From assembly GCA_021234155.1 (NCBI GenBank), contig JAJEKV010000039.1, forward strand, positions 10,369,077-10,433,076: a stretch of 64,000 nucleotides of DNA, in the 5' to 3' direction. The notes under the pieces were generated by a model. It was not told where the DNA came from. It saw only the letters and a program-made list of their open reading frames with translations, and searched no databases. Position numbers and translations under genes: made by a program. The number at the start of each line of letters is the position of its first letter. Position 1 is the stretch's first letter. This document shows, piece after piece, positions 21,454 to 32,928 of this stretch. The stretch is from Isoetes taiwanensis (lineage: Eukaryota; Streptophyta; Lycopodiopsida; Isoetales; Isoetaceae).

Positions 21454-23651
21454 ATGCCATCTTCTAACCTTAGAATCAAGCTTCTGGAAGCAAGCGCAGG
21501 TCTGTCCAATTCTTCTAAACAAGACAAGTCCAGAAAAAGGCTTCGCATAGCAGCGTCCCCTCGCGTGTATGCCAGATCCACATCTATAGGAAGCGTTGAA
21601 GCAGGTATTGAACATTATTTCCCTGTTTTCTGCATATGGTTGTCTATGTATTTAACTGCAAATTATGGTTCTAGGTTATAATGTCCTACAGCATTATATA
21701 CAGTTTTATCTAAGATCCTTGAATGCGCATGATTTATCTTGCAAAGTGTGATGTTCGCTTACATTTGAAACATTATGCATATACTGTGTTAAACCTAAAA
21801 TTTGAATGCACTTTCATTCGGTAGATTTTCAAAATTCTATGCCAACCAATTGTTTGTGATTTTTATGGACTGCTGTTTGGAAACAATTTGTATAGCTAAA
21901 CCTAACAGAGGACTAAATACAAGTGATCCAAGTGGCGCACTTCGTCGTCGATTTCTTCTCCGTCTGGCTGTTGCCCTGCACAACTATGGAAGCTCTGCTT
22001 CCAGGACAGAGTATCTTATTGAAAGGGCTGCAGACCGGCTTCATGTAGAGACCAATGTTGCTGTCTTTCCATCTGTTATATTTATTTGCTTCCTTGGTGA
22101 TGAGCATGATTCCACAAGGTTTGTATTCTTAAAGCTGATATCCTGTTTTGAAGTGTACTTAGTCTACTTGCATACTTATATTAATATGTTGATTGTTGTG
22201 TTGTAGGACAGAGTCGCATTTGGTCACAGTGGAAAGTGAGTTGGATGTGGCAAAACTTGGTAAAGCAGATGAACTTGCTAATGATGTTGGAAAGGATGAA
22301 CCACTTATTTTATCTTACTTGAGACTAAAAGCCATTGCGCTTTCACCCCCAGAATTTGGAAAATGGTGGTGTCTTTTCAGTTCTGCATTATCTGCCGCAA
22401 CTGTTGCCCCACTTTTCTTTGAAGGTAATAAATTTTCAAAATTATATTTATGTCATTGTCGACTGCTCACTTTCCTATCCAGTTTTGACTGAATTAGTTG
22501 ACAGGCAGTTTTCAAGATGCTGGCTTCAGCTTCTTCCTTGGCCTCATTGTTGGTGCTTTAAACATGCTGGCTTGGAAATCATCTCTTTACAAAAGTGTGA
22601 ATGAGTTCGTTGCGGCTGTGGTTGTCTCTTTCCTTGCTCGACTGCTAACTCTCTATCTGAAGGAGCTTAGAATATGCTATTCATCCGTAACTCTATCTGC
22701 ATTGGTTGACTTGTTGCCAGGTAAAGTAAAGCGATTTAGATGTCCTTTAAGCTATTGTCAAAAATAATGATAATCAAGCAGTTCACATTAAGTTTCTGGT
22801 TGGCTGCTGCAGGTATGTCGCTAACATTAGGCGTCAGTGAAATGGTATCCAAAGCTCATATCACAGGCACATCACGCATAATGCAATCATTATTCTCAGC
22901 GCTGCAACTTGGTTTTGGGTTAGATATTGGTGGCAGCCTTGTCTGGTGGACGAAAGAGCCAGCAAGTGCATGTTCTCCATCTGATGTTTCAATTTGGTGG
23001 AAACCATTATGGTATGAATGTATTTTTTTCCACCGCACAGGCGTTTATAAACTGATTATGTAGGGTTGATGTTTAGCAATGCAGGTTCACTGGTTACACA
23101 ATAGCAGCAAACATTTTAGTTAATGCAAAATTAGGGCAATGGCCAGGCATGGTGCTGGCTGCAGGTGTAGGATACATAGTTTCTGAAATTACAGACTCAA
23201 AGCTCAGGTCGAACGCATCGACTGTCCTTGCTTCATTTGCTGTTGGCATAACAGGTATACTATTAAGTATGGGCAGGTTATATACTATCTTTGTGTTGTT
23301 TAGACTGTGCATGACTTGACCTTTTGCTGTGAAACAGGCACATCTTACTCATATTTTACAGGAGATTTGCCTCTGGCCATGATTCTTTCAGGTGTACTCT
23401 TGTTAGTCCCTTCCGGTATCGGAGCAGCAGGGCTAGCCTCAATGTTTTCAGATGACCTTAGTTCAGGCATGAGCTTTGTATTTAACATGGTTGCAGCTGC
23501 CTTGTCCATCACTCTAGGACTTCTAATTTCCAAGATTGTTCTTCCTACCGGTCTCTTTGGTACAGCTAAGTTCACAGCAAGCCAGAGCACTCTTGCAACT
23601 CAGCTTGAGGAGGACACTTCCGATGCGGAGCAGGAGGACATGGCTATATGA
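21454..23651 (+). CDS. ThrE-like (threonine/serine exporter family) membrane protein, 7 coding exons
   Basis: Exons: 21,454-21,604; 21,911-22,118; 22,207-22,424; 22,505-22,720; 22,813-23,011; 23,085-23,254; 23,338-23,651. All introns are GT-AG and every junction keeps frame, giving 491 residues. An in-frame TGA at 21,433 supports the start. Residues 1-55 are Ser/Arg/Lys-rich and could be a targeting peptide. Residues about 60-330 fit the N-terminal ThrE domain (RFLLRLAVALHNYGSSASRTEY; LLPGMSLTLGVSEMVSKAHITG at about 262, where the family has PG-x-x-T/S-x-x-x-x-D/E). Residues about 331-465 fit the second ThrE-type domain (LLLVPSGIGAAG). About ten hydrophobic segments are present. Family members export Thr/Ser in bacteria; fungi have Prm10. 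Substrate and membrane here are unknown. The tail is acidic. Confidence 0.85.
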
Positions 23652-24175
23652 TTATTGGTTGTAAGATATGGCCAGAAAAATTCTTTCATAAGATTTTTTA
23701 TGCTTTAGGTGGCCTTCTTGACTTCAGATTTGTTTGCATAATACAATAGTTTCACGGCACATTTTGTTGTTACTAATGCTTGTGGAGAACACGTATAAAT
23801 TATCAAAGTTAAAGCTTGTATTGTTGGTTTTTATTCATTAAAACGCGCAATGAATCGAATTCAATCTATTCATCACTATGAGCAAATGCTACGTATTTCT
23901 GAAGATACAGTTCCCCCTCAATATTGAATGCAAATTCATACTGCAAGGTATCTTAGATGCTTTCAGAGTGCTATGGGAGGTTCCTTCAATAAATTTTGTT
24001 ACCATCCATCAAGCTGTTGGACTTTCACATTGGTTGTGGGCCTCTAAAGGAGAATAGCACCAAAACAACAATGTTGTTATCCCATTTCGCCATTACATCA
24101 CTATATATGTTATATATTATCACTATATATATGTTTACATTATCACTATATATATGTTTACATTCGGCTCGTGTT
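23652..24175. other. 3' flank of the ThrE-like gene
   Basis: AT-rich sequence with no frame of interest. A small ATATATGTTTACATTATCAC repeat (24,100-24,165) abuts the SINE and may be its variable tail. Confidence 0.4.
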
Positions 24176-24177
24176 TG

Positions 24178-24680
24178 CTTATACAATTTGCGATCCTGGC
24201 CGTCGAAGGCTCAGATGGGCGGCCCAGATTGCTTAGTAGAGATTCACATATTTGGAGTTTGCTTATACAATTTACGATCCTGGCCGTCGAAGGCTCAAAT
24301 AAGCGGCCCAGATTGCCTGGTGGAGATTGACATATTTGGGGCGATCTAAACCGTCGGTTGAGATGAGGTGGATGATCTAGATTGTTGGTGGAGATTAACA
24401 TATTTGGGTGCATTTAGATCGTCAATTGAGATGAGATGGACGATCCTACGATCTACATTGATTTTGATCTTGATTGTCGATCAGGCAGATCTGCCACGTG
24501 GAGCGATCTCGGCCATTGATCGGGATCAAGATCCTGCGGTCCATGTTGCATGCTCGGACTTTAAGATAGATAGATAGTATTTTAACGAAAAGCTTTTAAA
24601 AGTTTTTAGTTGTTGGGGGATTTAAACCCTGATCATTGCCTTCCAAACTCCCTTTTCTAACCGCTAGACCAAACATTATT
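24178..24680 (-). mobile_element. tRNA-derived SINE, copy 1
   Basis: On the minus strand the right end reads like a tRNA 5' half: A-box TGGTCTAGCGG (24,661-24,671) and B-box GGTTTAAATCC (24,618-24,628), spaced as in a pol III promoter. The body carries blocks shared with 30,352-30,725 and 32,075-32,560, such as GATCCTGGCCGTCGAAGGC and ACCGTCGGTTGAGATGAGG (plus-strand reading). Two tandem copies of the first block occur here (24,190-24,258 and 24,276-24,345). Confidence 0.65.
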
Positions 24681-24689
24681 TCATTAAAA

Positions 24690-25780
24690 ACAAGGTGCTG
24701 CACACGACGGGTTGCCCTCCGGTGGCCCGAAAGTGTGTTTTCATGTTTCCTTTTTTTTTGTATTGGAACTTGTTTGTTTTGTGTGGAGTTGTGTAAATGA
24801 TATGAACGCAATGCCTCAAAAGCACCTTGATGATTGGCAGTAACTATAGCAGGATATGTTTCCGCCTTAATAGCAGCATTTACATACATAGAAGTATAAA
24901 CCCACGAGAGAGTGATGCAGCGAATCTGCTCAATAGTTTTTGCAATTGGTCACATGCAAATACGGGATGCCAATGATAACCAACGGCAATAGGAACACGT
25001 CTCATTTTTGCACCTTCTTGCCTTAACCGTGATCAGAAAGCAAACAAAAACAAACTTTTAGTTCCAAAGTTGTTAGCCACATGCCAAAATATGGATGTCC
25101 TCCACAATTACAAGACCGAACTTGTCAATTAGACCTCCTGCAATACAATATTGCAAATTTATAGGATTCATCTTCAAGCTCTAAGGAAAATATATTGCTG
25201 GAGGACATAGCACAGACGTGCAAGTAATGCTTTCAATGCTATTTGTGCCCATGTTTAGTATTCCACCTGGAGTAGCTTTTCGTATAGGCTCTCATACTGC
25301 TCAAAAGGAATATACTATATGTCCCATTCCTTTTCCAATTTCTTACTTCTTGAAGCTTGTATATGTGAATATGAAAAGTCAGTAAGAAGTAGTGAAGCTT
25401 GAAGGGTTTAGCTTTTAGCTATGCTATCTTATTGTCAATTAGGAGTTGGTAAAAGGAAGAACTCTGCACTAAATTCTTGATTGGTCAATTTGTAAATCAT
25501 AAATTGTTGGTGTAATGTTTGAAGTCTCTAAAACATAAGTTTTGGTCTAACTTCTAAAATGCGCTCTCCGCAATTTGCATTGAAACATATGATGGTTTTG
25601 TGAAGGAACTCAAAAGTGAGAATGCACATAGGCTACATTCTTTAAACATAAAGTGCCTTTGATAATTTAACAACAATAATGAACTTTGACATTTATTTAT
25701 ACAACACTATAACCATGTTAAGAGCTTTCAATTTCAGAAAGGCAAGCATCCGCATGTCCCAAAGTGCTTATTAATATGCC
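24690..25780. other. AT-rich intergenic sequence
   Basis: No supported gene. It may contain further 3' exons or intron sequence of the PP2C remnant on the minus strand, but no exon could be assigned with confidence. Confidence 0.35.
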
Positions 25781-26791
25781 TCGCTTCTTGAACACCGTGT
25801 TGTAGGTAAGTCTAAGATATGGAAAAGGAGAATGCAAACATTTGAACCAAGATCCTTTAGCAACCTAGCATGAAATACAAATCGTAGCATCTTTCCGAAA
25901 TTCAAATAATTAAATACACAAAGAAGGAGTGACACTTAATATCTATAATGAAAAGAATCGCCAAGTACGCCACCATATAAGTAACAACCCAGCCTCTTCT
26001 ATCTATCTCTTTCCCGCAATCTCTTCTATTCTCAATAGTTAGGTCCGCATCCTTGGCATTGCCTATAAAAGATTATGTTAGCGCCATGCATATACATCTC
26101 CCAAGAAATAATGCTTATTTTTAAACCGTAAGTAGATGAGAATAAGAACAAAGGAACACAAAATCTAAAACATTCACCGTTGTGGCATGTTTTGAGTGTG
26201 TAGTCAGATGAGCTTTTCCTAGTAGCAATTGCAGTGTCACCATCCCCGCAAGCAAAATTTTGAAGGCATCTCCAAATCCACCCGAGATAAGTTTCAAGTG
26301 AAATTAGCTACATCATAGTATACGCCATTATCATGTGTAGTCTGTGCTAAAATGACCTATTATCTCTTTTGGAAACAAAGCTGGATCTACACCCTCATCT
26401 GCCTAATTGCTTAAAACAGTTTGAAAATTTTTAGTTAGAGAAAGCATCAAGATTATATGATCTCTAAATTGTGAAGAGAAGACTTGACGTATAAATATCA
26501 AGGCTTGGCCATTGGAATCCATAATTATCATATCCACACAATGAATATGCGTGCAAGTATTTTTTTTTCCCATATTCCTTCAATATTTCGCCTTTTGGAT
26601 ATATACTTACTCGGAGAGGAGACTCCATCTACAATGGCAAATGATCCTCCATTAGGATTATTTGTAAAAGATGCATCTTCTCCACCTTTAAGCACCTACA
26701 TAACAAACTGAGCTAGGGTGGCTAAGAAATGCAAATTCCATAATTGAAATTAAAAAAGGTACCTTATCTGGATGTGGCATGGGCATTGCAT
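25780..26791 (-). pseudogene. Protein phosphatase 2C (PPTC7-type), fragmentary gene
   Basis: Minus-strand exon-like blocks in order: 26,763-26,791 (AMPMPHPDK), 26,611-26,695 (VLKGGEDASF, FAIVDGVSSP), 26,357-26,398 (EGVDPALFPKEII) and 26,178-26,269 (LLLGKAHLTTHSKHATT). All are flanked by AG and GT and joined in compatible phases. These match the plant PP2C group with LPHP-x-K then GGEDA then ADGV then VDPALF then KAH-x-T order. The GEDA and DGV motifs carry metal-binding Asp residues. Further on, GVLGDSFHYR (about 25,940) and WFKCLHSPFPYL (about 25,820) resemble the GDSGFR and HSFNFPYQL motifs, but the frame breaks before them. N-terminal and distal C-terminal parts were not found. Probably a pseudogene. 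Confidence 0.6.
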
Positions 26792-26799
26792 CTATTAGA

Positions 26800-28095
26800 A
26801 TGAAAGAGAAACTCGCACAAAGAGCTTAACCAATGCAAATTTGAAAGAGAGACTTATTTGTGCAAGAACCATTTATTTGTGCAAGACTTATTTAAAAGCC
26901 GCAAGAACTTCGAATCAAGAAAAAAAGGCCCGACTTTAGCAATGCAGCACACAGTAAGAGTCTTGGCACATAGAAATAGCCATGGTGATAATCGGGCATA
27001 CAGAGTTGTTGCAAAATATAAAAATAGCCATGGTGATGATCCGCCATTTGGATGATCGATGCGCATCAAGCCAAAGGATACCATTTGAAGGCATAATGTA
27101 AATTGTCGGTTCCTTTTCAGCTCCCCATTTTACAATGATTGCTCAATCATGTCACACAACTTCGTTTCCCTCTAATGTTCAAAAAATATAGGGATAACAA
27201 ACTTTCAATTTCACCAAAGAAAGACCAAGATTCCAATTCTCGCCCTGGTTACCGGGACCAAAGAATCATAGTTGGAAAACTTTGTCATAACCTCTCAATG
27301 GCGTAGTATTTATTGAAAGATCTATCACAAATTGTCTCAAGGTTCTAGAATCAAAAGGCAAGATCTAGAAGGAAAAAAAAAGATAGAGCATGGATTCAAG
27401 TGCCGGCCAGGTTAAACTTGCAATAGCTAGTTGGCATTGACAGAGTAGTGCATTTGTAGAACCGGTAATGGAAAGGGGTGTTGGTTTAGAACCGAGTAAT
27501 GGAAAGGGGTGTTGTTTGACCATAATCCATTGATTTTGCATGCTTTAATCAGTCCAATAATGACCGTAAAAAGATTCCGAAGATGAAATAATGAGTAATA
27601 ACCTTTTGCACGGGGGTCGCTCAAGCCGGACAAATGCTTCAACCGCTTGGTTCGCAAACTTTTGCCCTTTTGTCATAGGCGTGTCCCGTTTGCCCGCGTA
27701 AGAGGAAGCAAAAAGTTAGCAAGCAATATCTGGCCATTAGAAGTTTGGCAAGGCAAGATAAAAAATAGATATGGTTATCTTAAAAATAGCAAGAAATCCG
27801 GTTGCTCTGCTGGATAAAGCTTGTAATAGAGATTGCCAATAAACCATCTCCGTCGTTCTGATAGATTGTGAGCTTAAAAAATGCCAAGAATGTGGATTTA
27901 TATGCGACCAACTCATATCATGAAATCGATCTTTAATCAAGCATAGAAGAAATGATTTGCTAGCCGATCGGATTTCCAATTCTGGACGCCATACCTGAAT
28001 ATTTGACACGATCCACGAGTTTGCTTAATGCAAAAGTCGATATCTGAGCCCATTGTTTCTTGTCCAAAGAAGATCATCCTCGAACCATGAATATC
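26800..28095. other. Intergenic or intronic sequence, no supported exon
   Basis: If the PP2C remnant had N-terminal exons they would lie here on the minus strand. Open frames exist (27,427-27,657 and 27,737-28,009), but I recognise none. Confidence 0.3.
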
Positions 28096-28107
28096 TCATG
28101 CATATTT

Positions 28108-28268
28108 TCCAAGCTCTTCCGCCATAGCCAACATCTCTCGCTTGAACCCCGAATTCGGGCACTCACGAGGCTACAAAAAAAAAGCATATTTTTCGAAGGT
28201 CTTCTGCCATAGCCAGCATCTCTGCTTGAACCCTGAATTTGGGGCGCACTCACGAGGCTAAAAAAAAA
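28108..28268. repeat. Two-copy tandem duplication (~88 bp) with exon-like edges
   Basis: Copies at about 28,108-28,180 and 28,196-28,268 share GAATT(C/T)GGG and CACTCACGAGGCTA. On the minus strand each copy follows a poly-pyrimidine tract ending TAG, like a splice acceptor. Confidence 0.6.
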
Positions 28269-28609
28269 GGGTTTATTGAAAGCATCTCCGGCACATATTA
28301 GAGGGATCTGCTCCCCTTCCAAATCCTTTCCACTATAAAGAGACACTCCTCTAATTATTTGCCGTTACCAAGAAGAACACTGGCAGGAAATGCACGAACC
28401 ACCGGAGCACCGAACAGGGGACCTCGAATCTACCGGGTCGGAGTCAAGTGGCGAAGGAATGGGCGGGGATGACCTAACACTTACTTCTGTGCACCAGCCA
28501 GCTTTTTAGCAAATCACCAAGATATGCTAGGCATATGCCAGCATATACCTGGATATGCCCACATACCCACATAAACGAGGGTTTGCCCCCCTAGGGGCAA
28601 CCCAAAAAT

Positions 28610-30345
28610 AACGTTTCATATATAGTTAAGGGCACTCAAACCCTAATGTTTCTAAAATGCTTAAGATTGTTCTAGAATTTAGGGCATGCACAAATATCCC
28701 ACATGTATAGATGCAAAAAAGCCTCCTTTACCAGTATATAAGGAGGCTATCCACATGAGTATAAACATTCTAATTCTTGGCGAGAAAGTTCTAGAATGTT
28801 CTAGGATATTCCAAAAAATTGCGGAATGTTCTAGAAAGTTCAGAGGTTTTAGAACATTGTAGAATGTTCAAGAACTTTCTAGATGGCTCTAGATCGTGAA
28901 CATTCTAGAATGTTTTAGATAGTTCTAGAATGAGCTTTGATTGGTCAAAACACGCATGGATAATCACACCATTTTCAAATACAAGTTGCCAAGAATAATA
29001 AATTAGTCTCAAATAAAAAGTTTTATTGAAACTTGCAAAAATTCAAAATAAGACATTCTACATAGTTCTAGAAAGTTCTAGATGCTCACGGATAAGCACC
29101 CCAGGTTAAAAATAGATTTTTTTTTTCGAAAATTGCAAGAACTCAGAATAATAGGATATTGTAGATAGTTCTAGAATGTTCCAGATGCTCATGGATAAGC
29201 ACCTCAGTCAAAAAATATAAAGCTTTTTTGGAAAAATGCAAGAAAGCAAAGTAGAATGCTCCAGATACTCAGATGTTTACGAGCAAACAAATCAGTCTAG
29301 AAATAGAAAGTTTTTGTAATTTTACAAACAAAAAAAAAAACAGAATGTTTTGGGACGTTCTAGATGCTCATGGGTAGGCACCTCAGCCTAATGCCAAGAA
29401 TAGTAAATTAGTCTAAAAATAGGAAGTTTTGCAAAAGCCCAAAATAAGATGTTCTAGATATTTCTAGAATGTTTTAGATGCTCATGGATAAGCACCCAAT
29501 TTAAAAATAGATTTCTAAAAATTTGCAAGAACTCAAAATAGAATATTTTAGATGATTCTAGAATATTCTAGATGCTCGTGGATAAGCACCTCAGTAAAAG
29601 TATAGAAAGTTTTTTTGAAAGAATGCAAAACGGCAAAATAGAATGTTCGACATATTCAGATGCTCATGAACAAGCAGCACAGTAAAAAAAAAGAGTCTTT
29701 GAAATTTTACAAACAATCAAAATAGAATATTTTGGCATGTTCTAGATGCTTATAGGTAGGCACCTCAGTCGAAAAATAGAAAGTTTTGAAACATTGCAAG
29801 CTCAATCAAAATGTTAGAAACCATATAGGATCGATGCATAACCCCAAATGTTAGAAATCGTGCTACTCACCTGCCCCATTTTACACCACCCCAATGATGG
29901 TGTAACGATGCTCATGGGCAGGCACCTCAGTCTAATGCCAAGAATAGTTAATTAGTCTAAAAATAGAAAGTTTTATTGAAGTTGCAAAAGCTCAAAATAG
30001 GATGTTCTAGATAGTTCTAGAATGTTCTAGATGCTCATGGATAAGCATCCCAGTTTAAAAATAGACAGTTTTTCTAAAAATTTGCAAGAACTCAAAATAG
30101 GGTATTCTAGATAGCTCTAGAATGTTCTAAGGGCTCTTAGATAAGCACCTCAGTAAAAAGAACACCTCAATCTACAATAGAAAGTTTTTAAACTTTGCAA
30201 GCTCAGTCGAAATGTTAGAAATCGTAGCATCGAAGCGTAACCCCAAATGTTAGAAACTTTGCTGCTCACCTGCCCCCCTTTGCACCATAAGAACATGCTA
30301 AAATTGGAACATGCACCGTAAGATCGGTGCGTAACTTATTTACAT
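28610..30345. repeat. HSE-like satellite, segment 1
   Basis: A leader (28,610-28,790) is followed by 86-114 bp subunits, each built from a TTCTAGAATGTTCTAGA-type block, then GATGCTCATGGATAAGCACC, then AAAAATAGAAAGTTTT, then CAAGAACTCAAAATAG. Subunits recur in the order about 114, 94, 88 and 86 bp, giving a higher-order period of about 386 bp (GATGCTC-type markers at 29,091, 29,184, 29,272, 29,363, 29,477, 29,571, 29,659, 29,745). A 95-bp tail module (AATGTTAGAAA to GGTGTAAC) occurs at 29,811-29,905 and again at about 30,208-30,290. Confidence 0.85.
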
Positions 30346-30351
30346 CAACCT

Positions 30352-30725
30352 CATGTTTGCTTATATAAATTGCAATCCTGGTCGTCGAGGGCCCAGATGG
30401 GCGGCACAAATTGCCTGGTGGAGATTGACATATTTGTGGCGATCTAGACCGTCGGTTGAGATGAGATGGATATTGAATGGTTGTGATTGACAAATTTGGG
30501 TGCATCTAAACAGTCAGTTGAGATGAGGTGGACGATCCTACAGTCCATATTGCTTCGATCTTGATCGTCGATCTAGCAGATCTACCATATGGCACGATCT
30601 CGACCATTGATCGAGATCAACTCGAACCTTAAGGAGAGACTTTTAAAAGTTTTTGTATTGTTGGGGGGATTTAAACCCTCATCATTGCCCCCCAAACCCC
30701 CCATTCTAACCATTAGACCAGACAT
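30352..30725 (-). mobile_element. tRNA-derived SINE module, copy 2
   Basis: A-box reading TGGTCTAATGG (30,710-30,720, minus strand) and B-box GGTTTAAATCC (30,667-30,677). The body matches copy 1. The module sits between two satellite segments and appears to be part of the repeating macro-unit. Confidence 0.65.
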
Positions 30726-30727
30726 TT

Positions 30728-32050
30728 TTTACAAAAAATTATGTTTCATATATACTTAAGGGTACTCAAACCCTAATGTTTCTAGAATGTTCAAGATTGT
30801 TCTAGAATTTAGGGCATGCACAAATATCCCACATGCATAAATGCAAAAAAAAGGTCTCCTTTACCAGTGTATAAGGAGGCTATCCCCATGAGTATAGATT
30901 CTTGGCTAGAAAGTTCTAGAATGCTCTAGAAAGTTCTAGATGTTCCAAAAAATTGTGGAATGTTTTAAAAAGTTCAGGGGTGTTTTAAAACATTGTAGAA
31001 GGTTCAAGAATGTTCTAGATGGCTCTAGAACATTCTAGAATGATCTAGAACCTTTTCTATAACATTCTAGAATGTTCTAGATAGTTTTAGAGAAGTTTTA
31101 GAATGAGTTTTGATTGGTCAACAAGCATGGATAATCATCATATTCTAAAATAGAAGTTGTTAAGAATAGTAAATTAGTCTAAAAATAGAAACTTTTATTG
31201 AAACTTGCAAAAATTCAAAATGGGATATTTTGTATAGTTCTAGAAAGTTCTAGAACGTTCTAGATGCTTATGAATAAGCATCTCATTTTAAAAATAGAAA
31301 GTTTTATTGAAAAATTGCAAGAACTCAAAATAGAATATTGTAGATTTTTTTTTTTGAAAGAATGCAAAAAGGCAAAGTAGAATGTTCCAGATATTCAGAT
31401 GCTCACACGCAAGTAGCTTAATCCAAAAATAGAAAGTTTTTAAAATTCGACGAACAACCAAAATAGAATATTTTGGGATATTTTAGATGCTCATAGGTGT
31501 CAGTCTAATGCCAAGAATAGTAAAGTAGTCTAAACATAGAAAGTTTTATTGAACTTGCAAAAACTAATAAAGGATGTTGTAAATAGTCCTAGAATGTTCT
31601 AGATGCTTCATGGATAAGCACTCCAGTTTTAAAATAGAAAACTTTTCTGCAAAAATTGCAATAACTCAAAATAGAATATTCTAGATAGTTTTAGAATGTT
31701 CTAGGTACTCGTGGATTAGCACCTCAGTAAAAGAATAGAAATTTTTTTTGAAAGAATGCAAAAAAGCAAAATAAAATGTGCTACATACTCAGATGCTCAC
31801 GAGCAAGCAACTCAGACCAAAAATAGAAAATCTTTGAAATTTTACAAAAAATCAAAATACAATATTTTGGCATGTTCTATATGCTTATGGGTAGGCACCT
31901 CAGTAAAAAAATAGAAAGTTTTGAAACATTGCAAGCTCAGTCAAAATGTTAGAAACCGTAGGATCGATGTGTAACCCCAAATGCTAGAAACCGTGCTATT
32001 CACCTGCCCCACTTTACACCACCCCAATGGTGGCGTAACTTGTATATTTA
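30728..32050. repeat. HSE-like satellite, segment 2
   Basis: It repeats segment 1: leader at 30,740-30,920, subunits with markers near 31,264, 31,398, 31,486, 31,602, 31,704, 31,790 and 31,877 (spacings 116, 102, 86, 87 in the last cycle), and the 95-bp tail module at 31,945-32,040. It contains the longest uninterrupted HSE-like run (31,238-31,260). Confidence 0.85.
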
Positions 32051-32074
32051 TCAAAATATATATATTATTAGTAG

Positions 32075-32560
32075 CCTGTGATATTTCGGATGATCCTGGC
32101 CGTGGAAGACGCCACGTATGCACCCTGGACAGCTGAGATGCAGTGGTGAGCGTTGATTTTGCGTGTGATATATTGGAGCGAATCTGATCGTCCACTTGGC
32201 CAATCGTGCGGCTAGTGGTGATTGGCATATTTAGAGTGCATCTTGAGCGTCGGTTATGATGAGGTGGACGATCCTACGATCCATATTTATTTTGATCTTG
32301 ATTGTCGATCTGTGAGATCTGCACGTGGCATGATCCTAGTCGTTGGTCAGAGATCCTACGGCTCACGTTGACTTAGGTATATGTCACGTGACCTGATATC
32401 AGCCCGTGATTGGACCCAAGATCCTACGGTTCACATTGCACACTCAGGCCTTAAAGAGAGGCTTTTAAAAACTTTTATGTGATTTGAAGGATTCAAACCC
32501 CGTCATCCCCCAAAGCCCCCCATTCTAACCACTAGACTAAGCCTTTATTCATTGAAAAAA
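32075..32560 (-). mobile_element. tRNA-derived SINE module, copy 3
   Basis: A-box reading TAGTCTAGTGG (32,529-32,539, minus strand) and B-box GGTTTGAATCC (32,489-32,499), the closest of the three to the tRNA consensus. The body is more diverged at its left end. Confidence 0.6.
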
Positions 32561-32562
32561 AA

Positions 32563-32597
32563 AGAATATTTCATATACACTTAAGGGTACTTCCAAC
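32563..32597. repeat. HSE-like satellite, start of segment 3 (leader)
   Basis: TTCATATACACTTAAGGGTA matches the leader starts at about 28,615 and 30,748. The segment is cut by the copia insertion and resumes at 35,460. Confidence 0.75.
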
Positions 32598-32928
32598 TGT
32601 CAAGGTTGCACCAAGAAAGGGAGAGAAGGGGATGCACACCAATATCCGAGAGCGCAAGCTCCCAAAACAAAGGCAAAATGGAATTGTATTCAATCTTGTA
32701 TCAACACATGAAGTACAATGATATGAACAAAACAGTGATACTAAGAATAGTATTAGTTGCCACCCACCGCCCACTAATAACAAACAAGCATTTAGTTAGG
32801 GTTGCTCGTTGATAAGGTGTCGACTGCTCAGCCAAAGACTTTCTCAAAGACCACCGTCTTGAGGCCGAGTCACCGCTTTTCAAGACGCCTAGCAAGATGG
32901 TGGTCTCGATATCACATATATCTTGACA
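32598..32928 (-). repeat. 3' LTR of the non-autonomous copia element
   Basis: 331 bp, near-identical to 35,122-35,459 apart from short indels and substitutions. Confidence 0.9.

Noticed and set aside
24601-24690. A genuine tRNA gene on the minus strand
   Set aside because: A and B boxes are present but the acceptor stem cannot be paired and the head continues into a repeated body; SINE head instead.
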